From Prolixibacter bellariivorans ATCC BAA-1284 (GTDB taxonomy: Bacteria > Bacteroidota > Bacteroidia > Bacteroidales > Prolixibacteraceae), in assembly GCF_000621705.1 (NCBI RefSeq), contig NZ_JHXO01000007.1, positions 248,001 to 312,000 on the forward strand: a stretch of DNA of 64,000 nt, written 5' to 3'. Within the stretch, counting starts at the first letter, position 1, and each line of letters opens with the position of its first letter. Shown one piece after another: positions 15,826-25,931 of the stretch. The position numbers and the translations under genes were made by a program. The notes under the pieces were generated by a model. That model ran no database searches, was not told the origin of the DNA, and saw nothing but the letters and a program-made list of their open reading frames with translations.

Positions 15826-17886
15826 ATGAAAGAGAATCTTCACGAACTTGAAGTTCCCAAGAATTACCATATTAAAAAGACGGATAAGGAGACCTTAGCC
15901 AAGTGGTTTTACCTGATGACCGTTGGTCGTGCCATTGATGAGAAGGCTCCCAATTACCTGAAACAGGCGATTGGTTGGTCGTATCATGCACCGTATGCCG
16001 GTCATGACGGCATTCAGCTGGCTATCGGTCAGGTTTTTGATAAAGAGACAGACCACCTGTTTCCTTACTACCGTGATATGTTGACAAACCTATCTGCCGG
16101 TCTGACTGCTGAGGAGTTGATCCTGAACGGGATTTCCAAAGCTACGGATGTTGGTTCGGGTGGTCGCCACATGTCGAACCACTTTGCCAAGCCGGAGTGG
16201 AATATTCACAATGTATCATCTTGTACTGGTAATCATACGCTTCATGCAGTTGGTGTGGGTCGCGCTATCCGGTACTACAAGCACAAAGGTGTTTCCATCA
16301 GCTCACAGGGCGAATCGTCTGTTTCTGAGGGATATGTATATGAAGCCATCAACGGTGCATCGAATGAGCAGCTGCCGGTAGTGTTTGTTTTCCAGGATAA
16401 CGGTTATGGAATTTCTGTTCCGAAACGAGACCAGACGGCCAACCGGAAAGTGGCGAATAACTTCAGTGGATTCAAAAATCTGCGCATCATTCACTGTAAT
16501 GGTAAAGATGTGTTCGATTCGATGAATGCCATGGCTGAAGCGAAAGCGTGGGCGATGGAAAATCAGAAACCGGTAATTGTACAAGCCAATTGCGTGCGCA
16601 TTCATTCACACTCGAACTCCGACCGTCACGAACTGTATCGTAACGACTCAGAGTTGAACTATGTGGCAGAATATGATCCGCTGGGTAAATTCCGTCGTAT
16701 GTTGCTTCGTTACAACCGCTTCACTGAAGAGGAGTTGGATGAGTTGACCAACAAAGCAATGCAGGAAGTTAAGGATGTACATAAAAAGGCATTGAAAGCT
16801 CCGGATCCGGATCCGGAATCGATCTTCGATTTTGTACTTCCTGAACCATACGTTTCGGAAAAATTCCCGGAAGGTCTTCACAATGAGGAAGGTGAGAAAA
16901 GGAAGTTAATTGAAGCACTGAATGGTACACTGAAAGAAGAATTTCGTCGTAATCCCGATACCTTCATTTGGGGACAGGATATGGCCAATAAAGACAAAGG
17001 CGGTATCTTCAATGTCTCTAAAGGATTGCAGCAGGAATTTGGCATTGAACGTGTATTTAACGGCCCGATTGCCGAGGACTATATCACCGGTACAGCGAAC
17101 GGTATGTCGCGTTTTAGCGACAAAATCCGCATTGTAGTGGAAGGCGCTGAGTTTGCCGACTATTTCTGGCCGGCCATGGAGCAGTTTGTCGAGATGACGC
17201 ACGAATACTGGCGTACCAACGGTAAATTTGCTCCGAATGTGACCATTCGTCTGGCTTCAGGTGGATATATCGGTGGTGGTTTGTATCACTCTCAGAATAT
17301 TGAGGGTGCCTTGACCTCTTTCCCCGGTATCCGGGTAGTGTATCCTTCGTTTGCTGATGATGCAGCCGGTTTGTTGCGTACGTCGCTTCGTTCAAAAGGA
17401 CCGACTTTATTCCTGGAGCCCAAAGCACTGTACAATTCACCAATTGCTGCAACCCCGATTCCTGAAGAATTCGAGGTTCCATTCGGCAAAGCCCGGGTAC
17501 GCAAAGAAGGTTCTGATTTGACGGTAATTACCTATGGTAATACAACCCACATGTGTATCAGTGCCGCCAACAAGCTGGAGGAAGAAGGTCATAGTGTTGA
17601 AGTAATCGATCTACGTTCACTTATTCCGTTGGATAAGGAAACCATCATTGAATCGGCGAAAAAAACGGGTAAAGTATTGGTGGTTCATGAGGATAAAGTA
17701 TTCTCAGGCTTTGGTGCTGAAGTAGCTGCTACCATTACTTCTGAGGCTTTTGAATATCTCGACGGACCGGTTCAGCGTCTAGGTTCAACCTTTACACCGG
17801 TAGGTTTCAACCGTATTCTCGAGAAAGCCATTCTTCCGAATGATGAGAAGATTTATAACGGTATGGCCGCATTACTCAAGTACTAA
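15826..17886 (+). CDS. 2-oxoisovalerate-type dehydrogenase, fused E1 alpha-beta
   Basis: At 686 residues this is a fusion of E1 alpha (about 20-335) and E1 beta (about 355-686), which are separate genes in many bacteria. The alpha part holds RDMLTNLSAG, GGRHMSNHF and the thiamine-diphosphate region, where the usual GDG reads QGE (SSQGESSVSEG). The beta part holds GQDMANKDKGGIF, GPIAEDYITG, EGAEFADYFWPA and the C-terminal transketolase-like LRSLIPLD and VVHED segments. It should decarboxylate branched-chain 2-oxo acids and reductively acylate the lipoyl group of the neighbouring E2. A partial RBS (AAAAGGA) precedes the ATG. Confidence 0.92.
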   Translation: MKENLHELEVPKNYHIKKTDKETLAKWFYLMTVGRAIDEKAPNYLKQAIGWSYHAPYAGHDGIQLAIGQVFDKETDHLFPYYRDMLTNLSAGLTAEELILNGISKATDVGSGGRHMSNHFAKPEWNIHNVSSCTGNHTLHAVGVGRAIRYYKHKGVSISSQGESSVSEGYVYEAINGASNEQLPVVFVFQDNGYGISVPKRDQTANRKVANNFSGFKNLRIIHCNGKDVFDSMNAMAEAKAWAMENQKPVIVQANCVRIHSHSNSDRHELYRNDSELNYVAEYDPLGKFRRMLLRYNRFTEEELDELTNKAMQEVKDVHKKALKAPDPDPESIFDFVLPEPYVSEKFPEGLHNEEGEKRKLIEALNGTLKEEFRRNPDTFIWGQDMANKDKGGIFNVSKGLQQEFGIERVFNGPIAEDYITGTANGMSRFSDKIRIVVEGAEFADYFWPAMEQFVEMTHEYWRTNGKFAPNVTIRLASGGYIGGGLYHSQNIEGALTSFPGIRVVYPSFADDAAGLLRTSLRSKGPTLFLEPKALYNSPIAATPIPEEFEVPFGKARVRKEGSDLTVITYGNTTHMCISAANKLEEEGHSVEVIDLRSLIPLDKETIIESAKKTGKVLVVHEDKVFSGFGAEVAATITSEAFEYLDGPVQRLGSTFTPVGFNRILEKAILPNDEKIYNGMAALLKY

Positions 17887-17915
17887 AACTTTAGTTGAAG
17901 ATTAACCATTTAGCA

Positions 17916-18422
17916 ATGAAGAAAATAGGATTATTCTATAGTTTCCATACACAGAAAACCGCTAAAGTGGCCGAAAAGATACAGAAAGCTTTAGGCGAGA
18001 AAGATGTAGAGGCCCTTAACGTAGAAGAAGTTGACGAAAAGAAATTCGCCAGTTTTGATAATTTGATACTGGGTGTTTCAACCTGGTTTGATGGTGAATT
18101 GCCTAATTACTGGGACGAATTTGTGCCGGCCATCGAGGAGATGGATTTGAAAGGCAAGAAAGTGGCCATATATGGATTGGGCGACCAGGTCAATTATCCC
18201 GAGAATTTCTGTGACGGAATCGGTATCATGGGCAAACTGATGGAACAGCAGGGAGCTGAACTTGTCGGGTTTGTTTCGGCCGATGAATACAACTTCGAAA
18301 GCTCGGTAAGCCTTCGGGGTGACAAATTTGCAGGACTTGCGCTTGACCAGGAAAATCAGGCACGGAAAACCAATAAACGTATCGAAGATTGGGTAGCTGA
18401 CCTCAAGAAGTCATTTAACTGA
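17916..18422 (+). CDS. Flavodoxin
   Basis: The open frame begins at a TTG at 17895, but the ATG at 17916 (MKKIGLFYS) starts the first beta strand and gives 168 residues, the size of long-chain flavodoxins. The FMN contacts are visible as STWFDGELPNYW and YGLGDQVNYPENF, and the C-terminus ends in a helix. The phosphate loop is atypical: SFHTQKTAKVA replaces the usual S/T-x-TGNT. It carries low-potential electrons in the cytoplasm. It starts 29 nt after the E1 stop, so it may be co-transcribed with the dehydrogenase genes. Confidence 0.9.
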   Translation: MKKIGLFYSFHTQKTAKVAEKIQKALGEKDVEALNVEEVDEKKFASFDNLILGVSTWFDGELPNYWDEFVPAIEEMDLKGKKVAIYGLGDQVNYPENFCDGIGIMGKLMEQQGAELVGFVSADEYNFESSVSLRGDKFAGLALDQENQARKTNKRIEDWVADLKKSFN

Positions 18423-18453
18423 TTATCTGATACTTTTCATTGATAAAATATGC

Positions 18454-18491
18454 AATACCATGCTGCGGGAGATTGTCCCTGGCATGGTATT
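18454..18491 (+). terminator. Long hairpin, probable terminator after flavodoxin
   Basis: A 10-bp perfect stem AATACCATGC/GCATGGTATT encloses a second stem GGGA/TCCC. There is no strong T-run, so termination is likely but not certain. Confidence 0.5.
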
Positions 18492-18529
18492 CGTATATTT
18501 AGGCTACATTTGTAGCTCATTTGTAACTT

Positions 18530-19405
18530 ATGAAACTAAGGCAAAGGAACAGACTTTTTCAAGTTATTGTCGTTACCGGAGTAGTGATTTTAGTTGCTTT
18601 ACTAACCCGAACACCTGAATTCAGAACGCAGAAACTACAGTTATTGGAGAAGAATATTACCAGTGTTGACAGTATTATTCCTCCCGGCGATTCCACTATT
18701 ATTCCCGTTAAGTACCAAGGCGTACCTGACTTTACCGATTTAGATCCGCAGATTCGCAAGGAGAAGTTTATTCAGTTTATGCTTCCGGCCGTTATGATAG
18801 TCCGCCACCGGCTGATGGAAGACTTACGGCATGTTGAATTTATTGATAATCGGATGGTTAAATCAGAATCCGTTGCTCCGGCCGATACCGTCTTCCTGAA
18901 CAGGATGTTATTGAAATACCGAACGGATTCCATCGATGTACTGAAAAGAAGAATTTACCCACATCCCGTGAGCCTCGTAATTGCCCAGGCTGCACTGGAA
19001 TCGGGCTGGGGTACATCGCGTTTCTTCCGGGAAGGGAATAACATTTTTGGTGTTTGGTCGTTTGACCAGGACGATTCACGCATCGCGTCGAAATACAAGC
19101 GAAATGGCCGTACAATTTACCTGAAAAGTTATTCTTCCTGCATACAATCCATCAGTAACTATTACCTGACGATTGCCAGGGTGCCATATTACAAAGAATT
19201 CCGAATGAAACGCTGGGAAGGAGCCTCATCCATTGAACTACTCCCGTATTTAAGCCGCTATTCCGAGAAAAGTCAGTACGCGCAGCTGGCCCGCTCGATT
19301 ATCCAAGAGAACAACATACAGAAATATGACGACTATTCATTAAGGGAATATGAACACAAATCGGGCATTGTGCTGTTCTTTCAGGAAAAGTTGAAGTTTT
19401 GGTAA
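18530..19405 (+). CDS. Membrane-anchored glucosaminidase (Bax/FlgJ-like)
   Basis: The 291-residue protein has one N-terminal membrane segment (about 10-27) and a periplasmic glucosaminidase domain (about 140-275). AQAALESGWGTSRF holds the putative catalytic Glu157, and EGNNIFGVWSF is the usual partner motif. It resembles the Bax group and should cleave the beta-1,4 bond between GlcNAc and MurNAc in peptidoglycan. A TACATTTG element (18505-18512) lies just upstream but without a matching -33 box. Confidence 0.87.
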   Translation: MKLRQRNRLFQVIVVTGVVILVALLTRTPEFRTQKLQLLEKNITSVDSIIPPGDSTIIPVKYQGVPDFTDLDPQIRKEKFIQFMLPAVMIVRHRLMEDLRHVEFIDNRMVKSESVAPADTVFLNRMLLKYRTDSIDVLKRRIYPHPVSLVIAQAALESGWGTSRFFREGNNIFGVWSFDQDDSRIASKYKRNGRTIYLKSYSSCIQSISNYYLTIARVPYYKEFRMKRWEGASSIELLPYLSRYSEKSQYAQLARSIIQENNIQKYDDYSLREYEHKSGIVLFFQEKLKFW

Positions 19406-19499
19406 GCATTTATTCGCTTCGACAGTTATGTTTATTTATTAGTTTTACAGCATAATCGTATCAGGATTTAACAACCATCTTGGATTAAATCAGGGTATA

Positions 19500-19985
19500 A
19501 TGACAGAAATAATGAAAAAGAAGAAAAGAATTGCACTGGTTGCGCATGACAACCGGAAGAAAGATATGATGGAATGGGTGGCCTACAACTGGAATGAACT
19601 GGCTCAGCATTCACTGGTTGGTACTGGAACTACCGGCAAGCTGGTTGAAGAAACCATTAAGCAGAAATGCGTTGAAAATGACGCTGTTCCACCAGAGGTG
19701 ACCCGTTTGAAATCAGGACCATTAGGTGGTGATCAGCAATTAGGATCGATGATTTGCGAAGGACTGATCGACATGGTCATCTTTTTTTGGGATCCCATGC
19801 AGCCACAACCGCACGATGTCGATGTGAAAGCATTGTTGCGTATTTCGGTATTGTACAACATCCCAACAGCTTCGAACCGTTCAACAGCAGATTTTCTGAT
19901 TTCATCGGAACTGTTTCACAAAGAATACAAGCCACGCATTAAAGATTATTCAGGCTATATTACCCGCTCTATTGACATGGAGTAG
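19500..19985 (+). CDS. mgsA: Methylglyoxal synthase
   Basis: This protein of 161 residues (or 157 if the ATG at 19512 is used) converts dihydroxyacetone phosphate into methylglyoxal plus phosphate. The family residues are all present: IALVAHD, the phosphate loop GTGTTG (41-46), SGPLGGDQQ with the catalytic Asp78, FFWDP with Asp98, and PHDVDVKALLR with His105. It acts in the cytoplasm as a bypass of lower glycolysis under phosphate limitation or sugar stress. It appears as a single-gene unit. Confidence 0.97.
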   Translation: MTEIMKKKKRIALVAHDNRKKDMMEWVAYNWNELAQHSLVGTGTTGKLVEETIKQKCVENDAVPPEVTRLKSGPLGGDQQLGSMICEGLIDMVIFFWDPMQPQPHDVDVKALLRISVLYNIPTASNRSTADFLISSELFHKEYKPRIKDYSGYITRSIDME

Positions 19986-20088
19986 GGCCCTGAGAGATAA
20001 TTATTTAACTTTTACATAACAATTTTATTCATTTCTCTCCGACGGAAAGGCCGTAACTTTATATTGTTAACCTCTATTCCCTGGAGTT

Positions 20089-20274
20089 ATGAGAAAAAAC
20101 CGAGAGAAATTGAGAAAAATGATTAAGGCCATGTATCTGTTGAAAGATATCATTGGCGAGAAACAGGAAAATGACGTTTCATTCAGGCAAACTCCTAAAA
20201 AGAAAATCATCGCCGATCTCAATGAGATTATTGATTTAAGCCTGGAAGATTATTATTCGACAAATTTATCCTGA
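20089..20274 (+). CDS. Small hypothetical protein
   Basis: A 61-residue basic protein with two predicted helices (about 1-27 and 40-56), no signal peptide and no known motif. Support comes from a GGAG directly before the ATG, its position between a clear upstream gap and a terminator, and a plausible composition (many K, E, I, L). The same GGAGTT-ATG context precedes another orphan small gene at 41889. No function is recognised. Confidence 0.6.
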   Translation: MRKNREKLRKMIKAMYLLKDIIGEKQENDVSFRQTPKKKIIADLNEIIDLSLEDYYSTNLS

Positions 20275-20303
20275 TGAAGAACGAGTTATTAATTAACGCA
20301 AAC

Positions 20304-20344
20304 TGAAAACATCGCCACAGATTAACTGAGACGATGTTTTTTTA
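20304..20344. terminator. Bidirectional terminator
   Basis: AAAACATCG and CGATGTTTT form the stem, with T-rich flank on the plus side and A-rich flank on the other. It lies between the convergent 61-residue gene and msrB. Confidence 0.65.
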
Positions 20345-20851
20345 TTTCACTGTATCTGGAACGAATTTCAGCGCCGCTGAATTAATGCAGTAACGCAATC
20401 CGGTTGGTGGCGGGCCATCGTTAAAAACATGTCCCAGGTGTGCGTTACAATGAGCACAACGAACTTCGGTTCGAATCATTCCATGACTGGTATCTCTTAC
20501 TTCTTTGATATTTTTGTTGTTCGCAATATCACTAAAGCTAGGCCAGCCACAGCCTGATTGAAACTTGGAATCAGAATTGAACAGCAATGCCCCACAACAA
20601 ACACAATGGTATGAACCTTTTTGATAGAAATCGTAATAAGCGCCGGTAAACGGCCTTTCAGTTGCCGATTTCCGGGTAACTTCGTACTGTAGCGGAGTTA
20701 AGGTTTCTTTCCAATCTTTGTCTGTTTTCTTCACCATAGTTTGATTGCTTTGTTTCGATTTTGAGTTTTGTGCCTGGCTCGTAATCGCTCCAAATAAAAT
20801 AAGTCCGATAATGAAAATTGCATGTCTCATGCTACTACATACGTATTTCAT
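20342..20851 (-). CDS. msrB: Exported peptide-methionine (R)-S-oxide reductase
   Basis: The 169-residue protein has an N-terminal signal sequence (cleavage near TSQAQ) followed by a full MsrB domain (about 45-165). The zinc cysteines are Cys83/Cys86 and Cys132/Cys135, GCGWPSF lies at 100-106, and the catalytic Cys155 sits in RYCINS. It reduces methionine-R-sulfoxide in proteins, here in the periplasm. A second in-frame ATG at 20830 (MRHAIFIIG) would give a more typical signal peptide. No msrA is fused or adjacent. Confidence 0.94.
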   Translation of the reverse strand: MKYVCSSMRHAIFIIGLILFGAITSQAQNSKSKQSNQTMVKKTDKDWKETLTPLQYEVTRKSATERPFTGAYYDFYQKGSYHCVCCGALLFNSDSKFQSGCGWPSFSDIANNKNIKEVRDTSHGMIRTEVRCAHCNAHLGHVFNDGPPPTGLRYCINSAALKFVPDTVK

Positions 20852-20945
20852 TAAATTTTGTTTATTCGCAGACTTTTAATCTTCCTGAGAATTCAATATT
20901 TGATTCAAACTGACCACACGTACATAGAGATGATTTTTAAACAAC

Positions 20946-21617
20946 CTACTTTTTCAAAATGATGGGTGTCAAGTGCTGTTTTCGTTTACTATATTCTTCT
21001 TTTGTAATGACGCCCAAATCAAGTAAATCTTTCGATTCTTTTAGCTTTGCAATAGCTTCTTCTCGAGTTAGTGGAGTATTTAATGATTTAATCTCACCTG
21101 TCAAAACAGACTTTTCATAATCTGAAATGGTCATGTATTTATGCAGACCGAAAGCGCGACCATTAGGTTCACCTAGAAGAATTGTCAGTGCCAACGGTTT
21201 CTTTTTACTTCCTTTATGGTAAAGTCGCATTTCCGATATAATGACCTTTTCACCTTGCATATTAGCCTTGGCAAACGCTTCACTTTTAATGAACTTTGGA
21301 TTTCCCAACGGCTTTCCCATTGTAATTGTAACGAAATCCCGCTTTGTTTGGGATTTTGCTTCAGTAACACCATTCAGAGTTTCGACGTTATTTTCAGTCG
21401 AAGTAACCAATCCGGAAGGCTTTCCCATAACAAGTGTGTCTCCTAATTCTAAAATTGTTCCGTCCGCGGCAACGTATTTCACAACTTTTGTATTGTTACG
21501 AAACGACTCAAATACCTTGGGATTTTCACATTCACCAGCCGTAATTTGCTTTAATGTACTTTGTGCCATCGAATTAAGCGAGAGAAATAGAATGGAGATA
21601 AAAAACAAAAATTTCAT
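20946..21617 (-). CDS. Exported hypothetical protein with C-terminal SHOCT-like domain
   Basis: The 223-residue protein begins with a signal peptide (MKFLFFISILFLSLNSMAQ). The middle is beta-rich and unassigned. The C-terminus (about 184-218), with LKESKDLLDLGVITKEEY, matches the SHOCT short helical domain, which often sits at the end of exported proteins and may mediate oligomerisation. No enzyme motif is visible. It is transcribed leftward like msrB but is separated from it by 94 nt. Confidence 0.78.
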   Translation of the reverse strand: MKFLFFISILFLSLNSMAQSTLKQITAGECENPKVFESFRNNTKVVKYVAADGTILELGDTLVMGKPSGLVTSTENNVETLNGVTEAKSQTKRDFVTITMGKPLGNPKFIKSEAFAKANMQGEKVIISEMRLYHKGSKKKPLALTILLGEPNGRAFGLHKYMTISDYEKSVLTGEIKSLNTPLTREEAIAKLKESKDLLDLGVITKEEYSKRKQHLTPIILKK

Positions 21618-21768
21618 TGAATTAAACTTTAGGTTAAACTTATGAATTTAGGGTAAAGTTAATATGTTAAACCTTATTCGGACTAATTAAATACATTGAA
21701 TAGCGAAATAAGTAATTTAATAATCCATCACCTGTCTTATAATTAATATTATGTTATTTTAATGATGT

Positions 21769-21803
21769 AAAAAAACAGGGAAGCTGTTTGGCCTCCCCAT
21801 TTT
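21769..21803 (-). terminator. Terminator of the TPR protein gene
   Basis: On the minus strand GGGAGGC pairs with GCTTCCC and is followed by a run of T. It starts 17 nt after the stop. Confidence 0.8.
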
Positions 21804-21819
21804 TAATATCCTTGTTGAA

Positions 21820-22995
21820 TTATTTCAAACTGTCGAGTTTGGCTTGAACTTCTTTAAACTTATCCATCATTTTCAGACGGTAATACAAGTTTTTAAGATG
21901 CTCCAGGATAAAGCGGTCTTTCGGATTCAGTTCACTGGCTTTTTCCATGTAAGGAATTGCTTTCTTGAACTGAACATCGGCTTTCCCTTTTTCAGCTTCG
22001 TATTTATCCTGTTCTGTCGGCGGTATTTTCGCAGCAACTTCCAGTTGTTTTACACCACGGTTGAAATAAACAACACCCATGTTGTAATAAGCATCCGCAA
22101 ATTTCGGATTTACCTCGGTTGCCTGCTGGTATGCTTTCAATGCTTCGTCCGAACGACCAAGTTTGTCGAGAGCTGCTCCTTTTGCAAAATAGAACGTCGG
22201 GTTCTTCGGGTCTTTCTCAATGGCTTTATCAAGATATGAAATCGCATCTTCCGATTTGTTCTTCGACATGTAATAGTTGATCAGCGAAACCAGGATATTC
22301 TGACTTTCCGGATATGCTTCAAAACCTTCTTTCATTGAGTTGACTGCGGCAGTTGTATCACCCATTGCTTCATAAGCACTGATGATCTGACCGTATGAAG
22401 CACCACCGTTGTAATCGTACTTGATACACTCTTTAAAGTAGTCAATTGCTTTCTTATACTGCTTGGCATTGGTTGCTGCTAAACCAGTATTGTAAATAAT
22501 GACTGTGTCAACCGGTGTATCTTTCTTGAACATATCGGTTTTTTCGATATCCAAAATGTTCTCAAAGTACTTAGTGGCTTCATCATATTTTTCGGCTTGG
22601 AAGGCATTAACAGCAGCTTTTGTCAAATCCTGAATCAGAAATGTCAATTTAATTTTGATACCGTTGGCATAACGGCCTTTATCGTCCAATGACAGCGCCT
22701 TCATGTATGACTTGTAGGCTTCTTCCAAGGGGTGGTCACTCAGTTTTTTATAGTTCTCATCTTTCGATGCGAAAATTGCCTGATAGATTTCGCCGCGAAC
22801 TTCCCATGTACGAGGCCAATCAAGCGTTTTGTCTGATTTGTCATTATTCGGATCAACCGTTTGCTCTATAGTCTCCAGAGCTTTGTCCAGCTTTCCGCTT
22901 TCTTTATAGTTCTCAGCACTGGATACTTTACCTTTCTGCGCGAATACAGTAGTTCCGGCAAGAAGTAGGATGGCTACAAAAAATACTTTTTTCAT
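21820..22995 (-). CDS. Exported tetratricopeptide-repeat protein
   Basis: The frame opens at 23013, but the ATG at 22995 (MKKVFFVAILLLAG) starts a clean signal peptide cut at VFAQ, giving 391 residues. At least five TPR units are readable between about 85 and 350, including AISYLDKAIEKDPKNPTFYF and ALKAYQQATEVNPKFADAYY. Such repeats mediate protein-protein contacts. It is probably a periplasmic or membrane-associated scaffold and no partner is evident. It sits 72 nt downstream of gyrA on the same strand and could share its transcript. Confidence 0.88.
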   Translation of the reverse strand: MKKVFFVAILLLAGTTVFAQKGKVSSAENYKESGKLDKALETIEQTVDPNNDKSDKTLDWPRTWEVRGEIYQAIFASKDENYKKLSDHPLEEAYKSYMKALSLDDKGRYANGIKIKLTFLIQDLTKAAVNAFQAEKYDEATKYFENILDIEKTDMFKKDTPVDTVIIYNTGLAATNAKQYKKAIDYFKECIKYDYNGGASYGQIISAYEAMGDTTAAVNSMKEGFEAYPESQNILVSLINYYMSKNKSEDAISYLDKAIEKDPKNPTFYFAKGAALDKLGRSDEALKAYQQATEVNPKFADAYYNMGVVYFNRGVKQLEVAAKIPPTEQDKYEAEKGKADVQFKKAIPYMEKASELNPKDRFILEHLKNLYYRLKMMDKFKEVQAKLDSLK

Positions 22996-23067
22996 GTTTG
23001 AATTGATTATCATTTTGCTACTTACAAATTTGCTTGAATTTTCAGAAAGTACAAATTTTCCAACAAA

Positions 23068-25578
23068 TTATTCTACTACTTCGTTATCAGATTCATTATC
23101 AGTCTGTACAGTATCATCTGAAACTTCAATTTCAGTGTCGGAGGCTTCTACACGGGCAACAGATGCAATCGAATCATCTTCTCTCAGGTTAATGAGCTTA
23201 ACACCTTGTGCTGCACGCCCCGTCATCCGAATATCCTGAACGGGAAGACGGATGGTGACGCCCGACTGTGTAATAATCATCAGGTCGTCATCGTTGCTCA
23301 CACTTTTTATGGCTACCAGAGAACCTGTTTTCGGGGTAACATTAAGGGTTTTTACACCTTTACCGCCCCTATTGGTCACCCGGTAATCATCAATTTTAGA
23401 ACGCTTCCCGAATCCGTGTTCGGAAACAACAAGGATATCCTCGCTTTCATTCTCTACACAAACCATACCAACCAGTTCGTCCTTCTCTCCTCCCAGCGTA
23501 ATTCCTCGCACTCCGGCGCCTGTTCGGCCAATGGCTCTCACCTTATCTTCCGGGAAACGAATGGCTTTTCCGGAGCGTACAGCCATCATGATCTCGTTAT
23601 TACCATTCGTAAGTCGTGCTTCCAATAATTGGTCGTTTTCACGAATCGTAATGGCATTTACACCATTTTGGCGTGGACGCGAATAAGCCTCGAGTGAAGT
23701 TTTCTTGATGACACCTTTCTTGGTACAAAGAATGATGTAATTATTATTGATATACTCTTCGTCCTTGAGATTTTTAACGTTGATGAATGCTTTAACGTTG
23801 TCGTCCGGTTCAATATTCAGCAGGTTTTGAATCGCACGGCCTTTGGACGCTTTTGCTCCTTCCGGAATTTCATAAACCTTCAGCCAGAAACATTTACCCT
23901 TCTCAGTAAACAACAGAATGGTATTATGCATCGTAGCAATAAACAAGTGCTCCAGAAAATCTTCGTCACGGGTTGTTGAACCTTTGGAACCAACCCCGCC
24001 ACGGGATTGAGTACGGAATTCAGTTAAAGGCGTACGTTTCATGTAACCCATATGCGAAATGGTGATGACCATTTCATCATCGGCATAGAAATCTTCCGGA
24101 TTAAATTCTTCGGCTGAATGGATGATTTCCGTTCTTCTTTCGTCACCGTAACGGCTCTGAATCTCGAGTAATTCATCTTTGATAATCTGCATCCGGACGG
24201 GCTCGTTAGCCAGAATATTTTTCAGATGCTCGATTTGCTTCATTAGCTCATCATACTCTTCGTGAAGTTTATCACGCTCCAGTCCGGTCAGTTTCTGCAA
24301 ACGCATATCCAGAATAGCGCGAGCCTGGATCTCATCCAGATCAAAATTCGTCATCAAGCCTTCTCTTGCCTCTTCCGGCGTTTTTGACGCACGAATCAGA
24401 CTGATAACAGCATCCAGATTATCGATCGCAATAATTAAACCGCGTAAGATATGAGCTTTCTTCTCTGCCTGGTCCAGTTCGTACTGTGTACGCCGTACAA
24501 CCACTTCGTGACGGTGCTCGACAAAGTAGCGAATCAGGTCGCGCAGGTTCAGCATACGTGGACGGCCTTTTACCAGCGCAATGTTGTTTACACTGAAAGT
24601 CGACTGTAACTGCGTGTATTTATACAACTTATTCAGCACAACGCTGGCCATGTCATCACGCTTGATATCGACCACAATACGCATTCCTTTGCGGTCAGAT
24701 TCATCGTTGACATTGGCAATTCCATCGATTTTCTTTTCGTTAACCAGGTCGGCGATTTTAATAATCAGTTCTGCCTTGTTAACCAGATACGGAATTTCAG
24801 TAATGATCAGTTTTTCCCTTCCGTTCGGAGTTACTTCGATCTCTGACTTTCCACGCATGACAATCCGGCCGCGACCGGTTTCATAGGCTTCACGTACGCC
24901 AGAGTATCCGTAAATAATTCCACCTGTCGGGAAATCGGGCGCTTTGATCAAGTCAATCAACTCATCCACTTCAACATCAGGATTGTCGATGTAAGCGTTG
25001 ATCGCATCAATGGTGTCCGTCAGGTTGTGAGGTGGCATATTGGTTGCCATACCCACTGCAATACCCGATGCACCGTTCACCAGCAAATTCGGAAACTTGG
25101 CCGGAAGCACAGTTGGCTCTTTCAGCGACTCATCAAAGTTGGGCGCAAAATCAACCGTATTCTTGTCCAGATCGGCTAACGCTTCTTCCGCGAGTTTTTG
25201 AAGACGAGCCTCGGTGTAACGCATCGCAGCCGGACTATCACCGTCGACTGATCCAAAGTTTCCCTGTCCATCAACCAACCGGTATCGCATCGACCAGTGT
25301 TGTGCCATACGAACCATGGCAAAATATACAGAGGAATCACCGTGCGGGTGGTATTTTCCCAATACCTCACCAACAATCCTTGCTGATTTCTTATACGAGC
25401 GATTGGAGTAGATTCCCAACTCTCCCATCCCAAACAAGATTCTTCGGTGAACTGGCTTCAGTCCATCACGAACATCCGGAAGAGCTCTTGAAACAATTAC
25501 CGACATCGAGTAGTCGATGTAGGCAGATTTCATCTGCTCTTCGATATTTATCTTAATTATCTTTTCTCCGTCAGCCAT
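23068..25578 (-). CDS. gyrA: DNA gyrase subunit A
   Basis: The 836-residue protein has the breakage-reunion domain (about 1-510) with the catalytic Tyr121 in AMRYTEAR, and a C-terminal six-bladed DNA-wrapping propeller (about 520-810). GyrA boxes are visible as [38 protein letters not shown] and [18 protein letters not shown] stands in place of the canonical QRRGGKG form. A short acidic tail closes the protein. With GyrB it introduces negative supercoils. In the quinolone-resistance region GDSSVYF, Ser82 corresponds to E. coli Ser83 and Phe86 to Asp87. gyrB is not in the window. Confidence 0.97.
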   Translation of the reverse strand: MADGEKIIKINIEEQMKSAYIDYSMSVIVSRALPDVRDGLKPVHRRILFGMGELGIYSNRSYKKSARIVGEVLGKYHPHGDSSVYFAMVRMAQHWSMRYRLVDGQGNFGSVDGDSPAAMRYTEARLQKLAEEALADLDKNTVDFAPNFDESLKEPTVLPAKFPNLLVNGASGIAVGMATNMPPHNLTDTIDAINAYIDNPDVEVDELIDLIKAPDFPTGGIIYGYSGVREAYETGRGRIVMRGKSEIEVTPNGREKLIITEIPYLVNKAELIIKIADLVNEKKIDGIANVNDESDRKGMRIVVDIKRDDMASVVLNKLYKYTQLQSTFSVNNIALVKGRPRMLNLRDLIRYFVEHRHEVVVRRTQYELDQAEKKAHILRGLIIAIDNLDAVISLIRASKTPEEAREGLMTNFDLDEIQARAILDMRLQKLTGLERDKLHEEYDELMKQIEHLKNILANEPVRMQIIKDELLEIQSRYGDERRTEIIHSAEEFNPEDFYADDEMVITISHMGYMKRTPLTEFRTQSRGGVGSKGSTTRDEDFLEHLFIATMHNTILLFTEKGKCFWLKVYEIPEGAKASKGRAIQNLLNIEPDDNVKAFINVKNLKDEEYINNNYIILCTKKGVIKKTSLEAYSRPRQNGVNAITIRENDQLLEARLTNGNNEIMMAVRSGKAIRFPEDKVRAIGRTGAGVRGITLGGEKDELVGMVCVENESEDILVVSEHGFGKRSKIDDYRVTNRGGKGVKTLNVTPKTGSLVAIKSVSNDDDLMIITQSGVTIRLPVQDIRMTGRAAQGVKLINLREDDSIASVARVEASDTEIEVSDDTVQTDNESDNEVVE

Positions 25579-25931
25579 TTATTTTAAATTAAAAATTTCT
25601 AACGTGTCTTTTAAGGTCACACAAAAATAGTAAAATTAAGGTATCTATGTGAATTATTTGCGCTTCAATTTCCTGACAAACTCAAACTCCTGTTTTACAT
25701 ATTATATAGGTTTTGAAATGACGAAAAGTCAGAAAGATTACCTATTTTGACAGATAATAAATTATGAGTTGGTAAACTTTCTCGTTTCCAGCACTAATCC
25801 ACTGAACATGCTGATGTGGTCGGTTGTTAATTTGGCTAAAACATCATGAAAAAACTGAAATAATAGCTATTTTAGTAATTCCGGATTACCCGGAACAGTA
25901 TTTGATAAGCAATTGCAAACACAGTTAGCTG
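25579..25931. other. Divergent gyrA/clpC intergenic region
   Basis: This 353-nt region carries the two divergent start regions. On the minus strand TATTTTTG (25622-25629) matches the -7 consensus for gyrA but lacks a spaced TTG. A palindrome near clpC is listed separately. No gene is seen. Confidence 0.6.
25879..25895 (+). promoter_or_regulatory. Palindrome upstream of clpC
   Basis: TTCCGG, a 5-nt spacer and CCGGAA form a perfect 6-bp inverted repeat 37 nt before the clpC start. It may be an operator or a leader hairpin. Confidence 0.4.
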
